From positions 12,098 through 43,111 of the forward strand of contig NAOQ01000170.1 in the NCBI GenBank assembly GCA_002751075.1: a stretch of DNA of 31,014 bases, read 5' to 3'. A program made the position numbers and the translations under genes. Below, piece after piece: positions 1 through 12,732 of this stretch (the stretch's first letter is position 1; the number at the start of each line of letters is the position of its first letter). Below the pieces are notes generated by a model that saw only the letters and a program-made list of their open reading frames with translations, was not told the DNA's origin and made no database searches. Origin of the DNA: Ichthyophonus hoferi. Taxonomy: Eukaryota; Opisthokonta; Ichthyosporea; Ichthyophonida; Ichthyophonidae.

Positions 1-1259
1 AAAAAAAAAAAAAAAAAAACTTTTTTATCTTGCTCATTTTAATAGACTGTGGAAGAGTGTGTTTTAGACTATGTTTAAGTGTTGCCTTATTCCTACATAC
101 CAAAACATATGTGCTAACACTAAGCAGTAAATAAGTTGATTATTATTTTTGTTCCTTGGCTTTGGACTAAGTTAATTTTATATAATTTTCTGCCATTGTA
201 TGGACCATTCAGTATACTTATTAAGGTACATTAATAAATAATTTAATATATTGGTAAAATTGGAATGATACCTATGCAGTTTTGCCCAAAATTTAGTATT
301 AATACATTAAAGCAGGCATTTAGGGCGTAAAGTCACTTAAGGGTAATGCCCCAAGTTAAAATTAAATCCTATGCCTTAAACGTTCATGCTAGTACCAATT
401 GAATTGGTAAACTTAATTTGAAACTTGTAAAACTAATACTTACTAGTTCAACATACCTATTTATAAGTATCATACTGCTAATTGTCAAGAGATCTTTCAC
501 TATAAATAATTCCAAGATTGATAACACTGACCAATGATAATGCAATATGAGGTTACTAACTCTGCAATTACAAAAGATAACAAAATAATTGTATCTACTA
601 GCCTAATATTCCAACAGGTTATGGTCAATACCAATTGACCAGATGACAAGTTATTAAACAACACAAGTTATTTGAAAAGATACTCACCCTAAATATTACT
701 TAACATGCTGTTAGCAAACTTAAGTGGTATCTAACATCTTATCAGTTTCTTCTGTTATTTGATATTGTTATCAGCATCATTAATCTAATTAATGAATTCT
801 ATGTATGTTACATCAATCACTAAGTGTGATTAAAGTTCAGATGACTAACATTATTTAAACCATGATAAATTTACAAGCTAACAGCACTAAGCATCTAGTC
901 CCAATTAAGTATAATTAATGGCATAATAAATTTAATTAATTGTCATTAATTAATGTCTAACAGCTATGTACCAATTGAAACCCCATTGTAAACGCTACTG
1001 TATATTTAAAGATACAATACAAAAATAATAATAAATAATAAGTGTTTTCTTACAAGACAACCTGAAATATACAGCCTAACACTTGTAGTAGCTGAGATAC
1101 TTCAACACTAGAATCTAATACAGCTAGGGTAAATTGTAATGGACTGGGCAATATGCTGAGTCTCAACAACAAAAAGCTTGATTTTTTTTGATGAAGTATT
1201 CCCATATAACATTGACAATAACGTAAGCATGGACCCTTTCATTATTTTATATAAAGACA
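1..1259. other. AT-rich stretch without a recognisable gene
   Basis: The window opens with a run of 19 A residues. The rest is AT-rich DNA with frequent stops in all frames and no domain, splice-site series or RNA gene that I can recognise. Segments around 180-240 weakly resemble 12345-12410 (shared CAGTATACTTA followed by a spaced ACTAATAAAT-like string). Both could therefore be flanks of the same retroelement family, but the match is short. Confidence 0.5.
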
Positions 1260-1418
1260 TTATCCAGCAGAACTTGGAGGAAAACCTCCTGCCTGTGACC
1301 CATACATTCCATTTGCATAACCATGCCTAAAACTACCCAGCTCTTGACTAGGAGGAAATATTATAGCAAATGCTCCTTCACCTGCCAGAAAAAAGACTGC
1401 ATGATCTGCCAGTATTCC
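1260..1418 (-). pseudogene. Gly/Tyr-rich open remnant, unknown protein
   Basis: A 52-codon stretch is open on the minus strand and ends in TAA. Its last 30 residues are rich in Gly, Tyr, Ser and Pro (for example HGYANGMYGSQAGGF), a composition common at the C-terminus of RNA-binding or low-complexity proteins. Further coding-like stretches lie just upstream on the same strand (1420-1600) in other frames, so this looks like the end of a decayed gene rather than an intact one. A pyrimidine-rich tract ending in GGCAG lies inside the stretch near 1383, so it could also hold a terminal exon. I do not recognise the family. Confidence 0.25.
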
Positions 1419-1659
1419 TCATAAACAAATTGGCATACTGCCAATGGGAAAACACTATTATTTTCTCAAAATTGAGAACCTGCATGGCCAACATCAAGAA
1501 CATTAAAACCAGCATCAAGAAGAAAAGTTGTCTACTTTAATGAAGACATTCCAGTCTGAAAGACCAGGAAATAAATTTACTGCAAGTCGTTGATAATGGG
1601 ATCAAGGATTACATATTTTGCAGCTTTTTACAAGGTGAGATAATAAACAGCATTTATTG

Positions 1660-1890
1660 CACTGCTTGTCATTTGACTATCATCTCTTACCAGGACATTC
1701 CTGGTATCATAGACCCCAAGAACCTTAAAAAAGCTCTTAGGGCCCATGATAAGCTTCAATGGTTCAAAGTCATAGGAGTGGAGTTAGCTAGCATCAACGA
1801 ATACGGTACCTGGACAATAGTTCTGAGAACACCAAATGATACCATAATCTTCACATTGCTTTGGATTTTTCACCATAAGCCTTGATGACA
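1660..1890 (+). mobile_element. Ty1/copia reverse transcriptase fragment, plus strand
   Basis: This stretch reads as the start of a copia-type reverse transcriptase domain. It has the characteristic order of a DPKNLKKALRAHD-like segment, a polar helix, then ELASINEYGTWT, and ends in the conserved hydrophobic LLWIFHHK. It is the same subfamily as the corresponding part of the minus-strand element at 3460-3670, which carries ELSAINEYGTWT, but it lies in the opposite orientation. It is a short, isolated fossil piece with no adjoining integrase or RNase H on its strand, and its right edge abuts the minus-strand Ser/Thr-rich sequence described at 1966-2297. Confidence 0.75.
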
Positions 1891-1965
1891 AAAGAAAAGT
1901 ATCAAAATGCTCTTTGTTTATTTCAGATTTTTCTTCTGAATTTGTTTTAGTTATTGACTCTGTGT

Positions 1966-2297
1966 CAGTGAAAGATGACTTGCTGGACGTTGATGAACTG
2001 GTTGCAAAAGTAAGAGATGGTGGGACACAAGATATTGATGCCTGCTTAGTCAGGACAACTTGATAAAATGTAGTCTCAATTTCTTCACTTGAATCAATTA
2101 AGATTGAAACTTTGGATTTTTTATGTCCTCCTGTGGACTAAAAGACGGTTTTAGAAGTTATCAGCAGAGAACGTTTCAATCTCTTTTAGGTTACACTTTT
2201 ATTAAGAGTCATAACAAAATTTATATAAATTAACTAAAACTCAAACTAAGATGCAAAAAGATTTATTCATAAATTTCTAGTTCTTGCTAATGGATTA
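1966..2297 (-). repeat. Copy 1 of a diverged repeat: RNase H tail plus Ser/Thr-rich extension
   Basis: This segment is clearly similar along its length to 11996-12343 in the same orientation. Shared strings include CAGAGAACGTTTCAATCTCTTTTA, of which the first 20 bases are identical by eye, and a RAAAAGATTTATTCATAAAT block. On the minus strand its first half reads as the end of a copia RNase H (an RTRNL-like motif, LIYINFV, KRLKRSLL). The second half encodes a Ser/Thr-rich segment. Similarity judged by eye is roughly 75-80 percent, so the copies are old. It forms the 3' part of the element at 2170-6890. Confidence 0.7.
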
Positions 2298-5200
2298 GAA
2301 ATATCATCGCTCTCCGTGATATTAATGGTAGACTGATTGTCCTTGTTAATCTGGATTGGTTTGATGTAGATTCCTAGACTCTCAAGGATAACAATCATCT
2401 AGACAGCTTTAAGAGTTGCAGTGCATAAGGCTATGTATTCAGCTTTTGTATTCAATGTAGCCACTATCGTCTGTTTTTTACTCATCTAGGAAATGGGAGA
2501 ATCCAAAAGAAACAAAGCAAAGCCAGTTATAAGCTTTATTGAGTTTATGTCCCCAGCAAAGTCAGAATTTACAAAAGCAGTAAGCTTTATAAACCTATAG
2601 TGATAGATTATATTTTTTTCTGGGTGGAGTTAAGGTAGACTATGATGTACAGAACCAATTTATAATGTAACTTGACTGATTTTATACAAATCTATCCAGA
2701 AATCCCACTGCAAAAGCATTCTCTGGACGTGTTAGCTTAGAAATTCTTAAGAAGCATCTTATGGCTGTTTGGTAGTCTTTCATACTGAAAATGGTATTGT
2801 TGGGGTCAGCTCTTTCCAAAGCTGCTATTTGAATTAGTTTGGTGGTAGGACTGTATTAAATAACTCTTTGATGTATCTGGCCTGACAGAGGGAAATACAG
2901 CCTTTAGAGGTCTTGGCGATCGAGTAGCCAAGGAGAGATGAAGGAAAACCAATGTTCTTTGTTGGGAACTTGGCTGATATAATTTTGATGAAATCCTTTT
3001 TTTTCACTTTCATGCTCTGCGCAGATCAGGATGTCATCCACGTAGATAGTGAAGACAAAAAATCCCTGCTTGGAGTCGTGGCAGATTTAGAAGCATGGTT
3101 CGGCCTCCAGGTGATAGAAATGCAAGATTTTTAAGTAATTATCTAGTGTTTTGTTCCACAGTAGTCCGGATATATGAAGCCCATATAATCCACGAATTAA
3201 CTTGCAAACATAGTCAGTCTTCTCTGGGTCTCTGTGTATCAATGGCTGTTCCATGTAGACTGGGGTATCCAGGTGTGTATGAAGGTAGGCTGACTTAATA
3301 TTCAGCTGTCCGAGATGATATTTCCTGGCACCAGCTAGTGCCAACATCATGCGAATGGAGGTAAATGAGCACACGGGAGATGATGCTTCATGTTAGTCCA
3401 CATTTTTTTCTTCTTGGCTCTGTTGTACGACTAGCTTGGATTTATGGTTAATCACCTTTCCAGAAACATCTCGTTTTCTGTGAAGAACCCATAGTGGCCA
3501 GAGTACATGTTCACCTTCTGGTCTTGGTACTAGGGTCCAGGTCCCATATTCGTTTATTGCAGATAATTCAATATTCATGGCCATGATCCAGCGCATTTTT
3601 TTCATGAGCCCGTAAAGCTTCCTTGATGTTCCTAGGATTCAGAATGTTCAGAATATCACTATAAGGTATAGTGACTACTTTTGCAGCAGCCTAGAAAAAT
3701 ACTTCTTTATTTATCTTTTGATGTACTTGGAGGTATTTCATGTTCGATCTTGTGGTCAATGGCTTGTAATGTGTTCTTCCGTGGTTGTGTTGTTGCCCTG
3801 GTTGTGGAATTATGGTCTCTCCCACAGAGGATAATGTAGGTACATCGTCCGCTGGAGTTGTTGTGGTAGTTGTATGGATATATTGGTCAGGGTAGTCAAG
3901 AGAGTGATTATACGAATGGCTGATGTGTGTTGCTGGCGAGAGGTCACTGTCCAGGTTAGCTGAAAAGATATCCTCGTAATTTATCGTAAAAGAGTTTTCT
4001 ATGGGAGAGTTGTTGTTCCGAAATGGGAAGGAGTCTCGAAAAATATGAGATTGCACCTGGTCGAAATTTTTCGTGTGGTGTAATCGATGACGATCCAGTC
4101 GGTCATGTTGAGGTCATATCCTAGGAGGACTCCAAGCGTACCTTTTGGAGCGAACTTGGAATGAATGCCGATATCATCAGGACGATAGTAGATTTTGCAT
4201 CCATATGCATGAAGTCGTTCAATTGGCGCACGTTTGTTGAACCAAAGTTCCATTGGAGGGATGTGGCTGCCTACAGCTGTCGTTGGCATCATGTTATGAA
4301 CATACGCTGCTGCTGCAATGGCATATCCCCAAAAGTTGTGAGGTATGTTGGCGTCGATCATGGAAGTTCTGGCCATGGTAATGAGTTGTCGTCCCATGCG
4401 TTCACTGAAACCATTACGTGCAGTGGCGTACGGTGGTGTGGTCATATGGTGAATCCCCTAAGTCTTAAGGAAGGACTGAAATCTTGATGAGAGGCATTCC
4501 CGTCCTTAGTCAGTAAATAAAAGACTGAGTTTGGTAGGGGAGTGTTGGGCGTTAAAGTTGGCTAGATAGGTCTTGAAATGCTGAGGAACTTCCCCCTTTG
4601 TTTTCATTAAAAAAATGGTAACAACATGAGTGAAATCGTCAGTAAAGGTTAGTATGTGGCGATGACCATGTCGAGTGGCTTTTACCGGGCTCATGACGTC
4701 ACTGTAGATCCGCTCCCTCACACGTGTAGATCGCTCTGTACGGTAGGGAAATGATTGGTGGAGGATTTTGCTTTCTGTGCAGGAATCACAGGTGAATCCC
4801 ATTGCACTTGGAATGGGTTTTTCAAAGTGAGAGAGGGACTGTGAGAGTCTGCCAGTACCCGGATGCATTAAACAAATATGCCAGACTTTATGTGACACAC
4901 AAGACAGAGCGAGAGCAGGGTGGTCGAGGGCTCTAAGAGCTGGTTCCACGTGTGTAGTGATGTAGCCCCAGAGAGTTCAGTAGAGGGTAAGTTGAGGAAG
5001 CTGTCCTCTAGTTGTGGGCTTGGTACATCTTGAAGTGTGGCTTCAAGAACGCAGAGTTGGTGAGTCAGATGTGTAGTGGCGCGAAAAACGGTAGAGGTGC
5101 CCTGGTATACTATGATGGATTTGTTGGTGACGAGAGAGAGAATGGAATTGTCCGTGAGGGCAGACAAGGAAAGTAGGCCTACAGGGGCCTCTAGCAGATA

Positions 5201-6890
5201 TAGAACGTTGTCCAAAGTGACAGTATCGCCAGAGTGGGTTAGCAAGGAAACTGTACCCTTAAGGGATGCTGACATGTGCTGACCATCAGTCGGGCAGACG
5301 GGTGTGTCAATGGGGTGGATATTGATGAAGGAACTAAGTATTGGACAGATATGTATACTTGCACCTGTATTAATAATGAATTGATTTGGCTGTATATTAG
5401 CTCTAGGTCTTACCTTGCCAGCCATGACGTGGACCATGTTTAAGGCTGTGTGTCCTTGGTGCAGTACTGGACAAGTGGATTTGACGTAGAGGTTTAGATT
5501 CCGCAATGAGGAAGGGGTTGGATTTATTGGTCCTGTTGCTGGGTATGATTTTGCCAAAGTTGAGGGATTCCGGGTTAAGGGAGCATTCCTTCATAGTGTG
5601 GTTTGCAGGATAGTCCTTATGATAGCAGAAATTTTTTGAAGGGCGGTTCGAATTCCATCTTTCCTCATGTTGGGGGTTGTGGTCCCCCCGTTTTGAGAGT
5701 GCTGGCAAGGGGTGCTGGTGAAGGCTGTTAATGTCCTCCTGTGTGTGGACTTGACCAGGTATTTTATACAATAACTCATATTGCCTAAAATGTTGGACCA
5801 CCTCCATCCAGGTGGTGTTGCGGAGGCCCATGCAGCTGGAGATTGCATTTTTGTAGAGTGGATTATGTGATAAAATTTCAAATATATTGTTGATAATGAT
5901 GACAACAAGCATGTTGTAGGTATCACTGGTTAGGCGCGATGTTAATATTTTATATCGGATCGTTGTGGATGATCCTAGTTTATTGGGGACAGCTGTAAAA
6001 TGAATTAGTTGGTCGTTGATGGCTCAATGAGTATATATGTTTGATTTGCCGTAAGCTAATGTAAGTTTCATGATTTTTTCATACACGAACTCTTGACATT
6101 TAAGATCCTGTAACTCAGTATATTGTCGGGCATGACAGTTGACTGACGTATTTAGTAAGTGTCTGGCTTGCGACTCTTGCTGAGAGATATATTGTAAGCC
6201 ATATGCTGAATTCTCTTTGGCAGTAGCAAAAGGAGGTATAGTAAAACAATCAGTGAGATTGTAGTACATGCCGAACATGGCAAGGTCACTGCAAAAATTG
6301 ATGATGAGGTAGGTATCTGCAGTACAATGGCAGAATTCCTTGGGTTTGGTGGATATGTTGGGTACCATTATAGTAAGGCCATTGATAGGTCTTCGGGTAA
6401 CTTCATAATCTGTTCCATAAGTGGGTCCTAGGTCGTCTGTTCTTCTATGAGAAGGAGTCGTGAAGGGCATGCTGCGTGCATGGAATTGTGGAGGCGTTAT
6501 TGGAGGTATGTAGGTCCAAGGTATGTGGGTCCTAAGTGTGGCCATATTGTGAGGAAATGATTTTCCCCGTTATCTGGTGATCGTTTGGGAAAATGTTTCA
6601 GCTGTGGTCGCGTGATTTTGTTTAGCTTGGTCATGCAGAGTTTGAGTTGCTGTCTCAATTGTTGAATCTCCTCTGCCATATTTTAGGTGGTATAAGGAGT
6701 GTTGCTTGGTATTTCTGGTTCTGTCGGAGTTGACTTTGAGCTGAAAAGGAGATTCCTGGGGATCTGTGGAAGAGGTTCATCTAAAGGTCCTAGCATGGAG
6801 TTATCCTATGGCAGATCTGTCTGAGAGTGTGATTTCCTTGTTGCAATGGAAGCGTGACCTGAGCCCATAGCCGTATTACAAGTCATTGCT
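2170..6890 (-). mobile_element. Ty1/copia retrotransposon A (broken fossil)
   Basis: A copia-order gag-pol fossil on the minus strand. From its 5' end, gag-like sequence occupies about 5560-6890, with a Cys/His knuckle-like motif near 5600-5640. An aspartic-protease region with a TGAS-type active-site loop lies near 5340-5375. Pre-integrase and integrase follow (about 4000-4950; His/Cys zinc-binding pattern near 4780-4890, then the catalytic core with TDDFTH-like and NGFSER-like motifs). Next come a Ser/Thr/Pro-rich linker (about 3690-4060), reverse transcriptase (about 2600-3670, YVDD box at 3033-3044) and RNase H (about 2170-2560). The element is broken, with on the order of ten interruptions, and is old. 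Terminal repeats could not be delimited: the expected 5' repeat would lie in 6890-7395, but no matching copy was found near 2000. Confidence 0.9.
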
Positions 6891-7394
6891 TCGTTTAAAT
6901 TTTAAATATTAGTCTAGTAATAATTAAATGCTTTTATTACTCTAAGAATTGTATGCAATCTTTTAGTGTGATGATTCTTCCTCTTTATTATTTGTGTGTT
7001 TTCTTTTTATCTATGCAACATGCGTTGATCCATGAGTCCCCAACAACCAGACATTTAATGAGAGCCATTAAATTTCCTATTCTCCATGAATCAATCTAAT
7101 ATTTTTCATGACTTAAGTGATTTGCACATTATCCAATTAGCTCATTGGACAAATCTTGTGTTACATTTATTGATTAATAAAATGCCCTTAGTTAATGATA
7201 ATATGCTATGGACCATTTCCACAACCAGTTATTTGTACTTATGTTTATTACCCGAGTCCCGGATAAGTCTATGTATTAGTTGGAATTATATGTGTATGTG
7301 TTTCGTATGTGGTCTGATAATCTTACTTCTAACAATTTACTTTATGTACCCCTTTGGAAATATATGAATAAAACATTATTGTCCTCCATTTTGT
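6891..7394. other. Non-coding spacer between copia elements A and B
   Basis: About 500 bp of AT-rich sequence without domain signal lies between the gag start of element A and the truncated reverse transcriptase of element B. Its length and position fit a 5' terminal repeat plus leader of element A, or a decayed join between the two elements. I could not find a second copy in the window that would prove an LTR, so this assignment is inference. Confidence 0.35.
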
Positions 7395-10300
7395 TATTTC
7401 AGATACTCAGAAGGAAAGCCCAAATCCTTGGCGTCAAAGGTCTGTTTCATGCTGTTGATGGCTCTATTAATGGCGGCTTTATTATTGGCCACTATCAACA
7501 TATCATCAACATATACACAGATGGCTATAAAACATGACCCTTCTTGTGATAAAAAGAAACTGTAGTAGACATTAATGGGGAGCAAGTGTTCTTCTGCCCA
7601 AAATGCTGCTAAAATCCATTGCCAGACTAATGCGGATTGTTTGAGATCATATAATGATAACTCAATCTTGCATATACCACTTGGGAAAACGGGATCTACA
7701 AATCCCTAGGATTCGTACATGTATATCTCCTTATTTAGCTTACCATTATTTATATACACTCCTACTATGTTTAGTTGGGCCAGTTTTAAGTTGTGGGTTG
7801 CAGCCACTGCTAAGAGAATTCATATGGTTAGTAAAGAGCATATGGGGGACTCTATATCAAAGTAATTCACGTTGGGGCACTGTTTATTGGCCATGTTGAT
7901 GATCCAGGCTTTGTACTTGGCAATAATTCCATGGCTATCATGTTTCATGGCAAAGATTTACATTGGTCAAAGAATAGGTTGATCTTTGATTCAATAAATC
8001 CATTTTTATACTGTGTTGTCCCAGAAAATTTTCATCTCCATTTGCATAACTTTTTCTCATATAGCCCATAAGGTAGACTTCATTTCTGAAGAAACGGACT
8101 TGGAAATTTTGAGACCATACATGTAGGGTAAGGACTCTGTGTGCATTTCAGGATCTATGGAATAATCCTTGTTGCATTGTAGATCTGAGTAAGTAATGAA
8201 AGGAGCATGCCTGGACTTAATTGTATTTTAGTCTGGGCAGTCTGGATTCCTTCAGAAAATAAACACTTTAAAGAATGCTATGAACGATGGGTGAAATCTG
8301 GAGAAAAAAAAATGTCTTTCCTAAGGACTGGTTGTCCTGCTATCATAGTTTTACCAATCTCCCCTTCAGATGCTGACCCGTTGATCAACTTAAGCTCCCT
8401 GAAATATTTATTGATAATATTCCTTGACTGCTGAGTGTGTGAAGACCCAGTAGTACTGCTTCAAGGTTCAGAACATCCTTTGGGACTTTTCGTGCCTGCT
8501 GAAGCAAACTTCAAAATAATAATTGGTGTTAGAGGTACCTTTATACAAGGGAAAGATTGTTTTGTAGAAACGGGCGTCTCTACTCGGCACTATTTCACAA
8601 ATTTTCTTATCTAATAGTTGATATAAATTTTATGTAAGTTGGTAGCCTATTAAGACCGCCTCTTTAACTCTGGGCAAGATCTTGTTTGTGGTTTCCAGTT
8701 TGTAAAAACATTTGCATCCTAAGGCTCTCAGTCAATTTTCTGGAGTGGTGGCTTGATGATACAGGTTTCATGGTAGATTTATCTTCTCTATACTACAGAA
8801 AGAAAGTATATTGAGGGTAAAGGCTACAGCTTTTATGACCTTATCCCAAAAACGTATTGGTAGACTATTTTCTACCAAGGAACGTCTAATTATAGTGAAG
8901 AGCGTCTGGTTTAGATGTTAACTTATTCTTTTTTTCTGTGAATGGTAAGAAACTATGGCCTGATGAATAATGCCATTATTCTTCAAGTAACTGTTAAAGA
9001 CCGAGTTTAAAAGCATAGAACATTGTCTGTCATTAAAGTTGACTTTGATACACCATGTTTATCTTTTGTATAAGTTAGGTATTCCTTGAAACAGTTGAAC
9101 GTTTTAGAATTCTTCTTAAGCAGGGCAACAATGACATAGTGCAAATACTCATCAGTAAAGGTACAGATGTACATAAATTCAGTGTACATGAATTCAGAGT
9201 GGGATTGTTTCAAAGAACTAGCTAGATCAGAATGCACCCTCTGTGGAACTCTGGTAGCTTTTTCTAATTATTCTAAGTAAGGAACGTGCTTGAACTTTGT
9301 TACAGAATCATTAACCACAAATGAATATGTAGGTTCAATTAAATCCCAGATAATAAGTAAATCAATGATAATGATTATGACTCAATATTAGTTGATTGTA
9401 GGCTGTTTTTTAACCTGATAAATTAACTTGTCAATACATAATATGTTGGCAGTTACATCAATGAGGTAGCTAGCTAAAGAGCCATTCTAAGAAGGATATA
9501 TTAGTATTGGACTATCAAGATAAAATGAGACAAGTACAAATGCCAACTGAAATAACCAATAAAGGCCCCGCCATACAGCACCTAGTGATTCACGCACATA
9601 GAGTCCACTGGAAAAATTACAAAGCTCTCGTAATACGCATAAAATGTTGCACAATATATATAGTAATCACAACATTATTGTAATGTCTAGTCCATCGTTA
9701 GCACTCACATATGATAATCTGTGTTCAGATCTCTCATTTGTTCAAAAGTCAGAGAAGTGCAAACTAACATTAAGTAGGGATAATAGTTAGTATTTACATA
9801 GTAATATAGCACCTCTTACTGATCATACACACAGTGTCATAAACGTTATCACACTTAAACAAAATAAAGTAAGAATTCTTCCTTTAGTAATAGTTGAATA
9901 TAACCAAAATAGACATCTAGAGATAGAGCCAACATATACTCCTGTCTCTATATTGCCTTCTATGAAAAGAAGATCAAGTCAATTAGCCATTACTAATACT
10001 AGTTCAGAAATATTAATAATCGCTTACAAAAATCAATTGGAAATCCCAAAAAACTGTGGACAAGTCAATAGAACTCTTACAAAATCTTATAGACATTAAA
10101 ATGATTGCACGCTCCACAACTGATGTTTAGACTCCCTTCAGCTTGGGTGTCACAGAGCAAAAGAGCTTTAGTCATAGCTCTTGGGCTTGGGTGCATGAAT
10201 CTCAACTGGAATAAATACTCAGTATATAATGAGTCCCATATTGCTTGTTATAGTTCCTTCAATGGTTAAATCCCTACTCTTGATGGTCATCGATTTCTCC

Positions 10301-11990
10301 ACAGGTGGGGTATTGGTGACATTGGCAATAATTTTCTGGTTTATGTTGCCATTTTTCTGTCATGGACTTATTATTAAATCATTCAGCCAGTCAACACAAT
10401 TGTTGATGGCATCACCTTGGAGCATTACTTGCGCATTTTGTACAATGTAAGCATGCTCATCTACAGACATAATTATTATTCCTTTTCCCTTTAATGAAGG
10501 AATAATGTTTAAGCCTGAGAAAAATAAAAAATTTTATAAGGTTATTGTTTATTCACAGTTACCTACTTTCATTAGTACCTGATGTTGCTGGACCCAAGTG
10601 AATTACTTGTTTGCTGCTGCCCCATTGCACCTTTAATATTTTTAGTTTTATAAAGATAAAGCCCCCTTAGCAAAAATGTAGATATCCTGATGATCCACTA
10701 TTCAAAACGAAGGAAATTGTCTCTGTTCAATGGGGTAATAGGTGACTCATTTAAATATGCAATTGCCACCCAATATATATCTTGATTCACTGAGTAAGAT
10801 TTCTCAGACTTCTTAGTGTTCCTTCCCCTTGAGTTGCCAGTAGACAATCTGCTATCTTGCTTATGCTTCCAGTCTTGACCCACTGGCTTAAATAATATGT
10901 CATTAAGTTATTTAATAATCATATAATTCTCCAGCCTGTGAGCTCTTTGGCGTCATCTCACAGAAAAAAACTTGTGCATTGTATGCAATGTTTTCTTGAC
11001 ATGGATTGAGAGGTCTGAACAGCTGGGATTGCTGAATCTGTGTAGGTGGCAGATTCTTATGATATGTAATTTGTTTTTAGCAAATTGCTACAGTATTCCA
11101 CTTCTGGTATGTGTTGTCACGAATTGGTTGACCTCTCTCAATAAATGTCTCATTTCAGACATTACCTCAATAGCTTTAATGAGAAGTTGATAATGATTCA
11201 TTACAGGCCTTGAACCTTAAAGGCTATTGTTTATACCTTCAATTCGTTCTAGGAAGGTGCTACTGATCTTGTTGAGGAGTAGCTTTATGTGGAAGAGCTT
11301 TATTAAATATTGAAAAACCATTGGAGTTTCTTTGCTGTCAATTTTTTCTTTCGTACCTGTCCAACTGGTATACGCAGATTGTAGGGGTGCCATCCTGAGA
11401 TGATGTACTACGCTGATGCAATAAGCTAATGCAGATAAAAACCTTGATATTCCTTCTGTAGCCAAAAATATATTTGGATATGCTAACAGCTCTGCGATAG
11501 GCATAGTGTTTAGCAGTTGTAAGCATCCAGAGACTAACATATATGATCTAATACAGTTGGACCAGTCACTTTAAGACAGTGATTCATTTTTGCTACCTTA
11601 AAAGACATAGTTTTTTTCAACAACTGGAGCTGAAAGGATTTGGTTTTCTGGGACAAATAGATTGCCACCTGGTCCTTTGAATATCTTTACCCTCTGCATC
11701 AGTATAGACATACTTGGAGCTGTACGTTGGTAAAAAAAGGATTATTTGTGGTTGGTTCAGTTGGAAAATTTAAAGCAGATAGTGGAGCTGTAAAAAGTAG
11801 AATCACAAGCCTAGGTTCCTCTTGTGTAGGGACAGCTGAAGATTTAGAGGTTACGGCACTGTAGTTATGTGAGATGGATCTTGTGTAGAAGCAGTTTCAG
11901 TAACAGCACTGCTAGAGTTTTTGCCCTTAGTAACCCTGTCGGAATTCTTCTCATCTATTTTAAATTATTTTTCCAAATTCATTTTGGATA
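7395..11990 (-). mobile_element. Ty1/copia retrotransposon B (heavily decayed fossil)
   Basis: A second, more eroded copia-order fossil in the same orientation as element A. Recognisable parts from its 5' end are gag-like sequence (about 10160-11990, Ser/Thr-rich at its start), a protease-like active-site remnant (about 10100-10140), and integrase (about 8600-9330, clearest at 9007-9237 with the TFTDEYLHYVIV and FKEYL motifs of the core). A linker follows at about 8200-8600, then reverse transcriptase (about 7395-8130, an LYDLKQSALVW-like motif near 7620-7660 and a YVDD box at 7502-7513). The sequence stops resembling pol at about 7395, before any RNase H. It has several dozen interruptions and looks considerably older than A. 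The 9330-9900 segment shows no protein signal and could be a later insertion or simple decay. Confidence 0.8.
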
Positions 11991-11995
11991 TCGAC

Positions 11996-12343
11996 TCTGT
12001 CAGTGGAGGATGATTCACTGGATGCTGATAAAGTGGTTTCATACGTAGGAGATCGCAGGTCGCAGATTGCTGATGCCTTCTCGGTCAGGACAGCTTGATT
12101 AGATGGAGTCGCGTCTTCTTCACATTGAATCTGTAAAGATTAAGATGTTGGATTTCTTATATCCTCCTGGGGACTAAAGAATGGTTCTAGGAGTTATTGG
12201 CAGAGAACGTTTCAATCTCTTTTATGTTACACTTTTATGAAGTATTATAACAAAATTTATATAAAATATCTAAAACTCAAACTAAGATATAAAAAGATTT
12301 ATTCATAAATTTTCAGTCCTTGTTAATGGACTGAGTTGGCATT
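11996..12343 (-). repeat. Copy 2 of the RNase H tail plus Ser/Thr-rich extension
   Basis: This segment matches 1966-2297 in order and orientation. Its 12180-12340 part reads on the minus strand as a decayed copia RNase H end, followed by a Ser/Thr-rich extension that runs directly into the start of element B. It is therefore probably the 3' end of a third copia copy lying head-to-tail upstream of B, or part of an element whose layout differs from standard copia. No rest of pol is seen above 12343. Confidence 0.65.
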
Positions 12344-12732
12344 ATAGTTTTCCACTGATCTACTGACCTGTCAGTATACTTAATATGCCACTAATAAATT
12401 AGTCAAACATTGGGCATATATGCCATGAAAATCCATATTTTCTTTTCCTTTAAGTACCTTTTATAACCTATTCAAATCTATATTGGGTTATGGGTGTCTT
12501 CTGGCCATTGGCTATCCTAAAATCCAAATCCTATATTTGACAGGTGGCATAAATTGTATATTATGATAATAGACATAATATTATAGTTATGCACTACACC
12601 TCATAATATGGTGTTGTTAATTGTATATATACCTTTAAGCTCAAATAAGTATTGTTATATAGCTAGAAAAACCAATGAGTGAGTGATTGTAATAGCATAG
12701 AAATAGTTTAGTCAACTGAAAAAAAAATCTGT

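Noticed and set aside
4161-4487. Plus-strand frames opposite element A (also 2952-3298 and 5076-5282)
   Set aside because: They are the reverse complement of integrase, reverse transcriptase and protease sequence and show no domain of their own.
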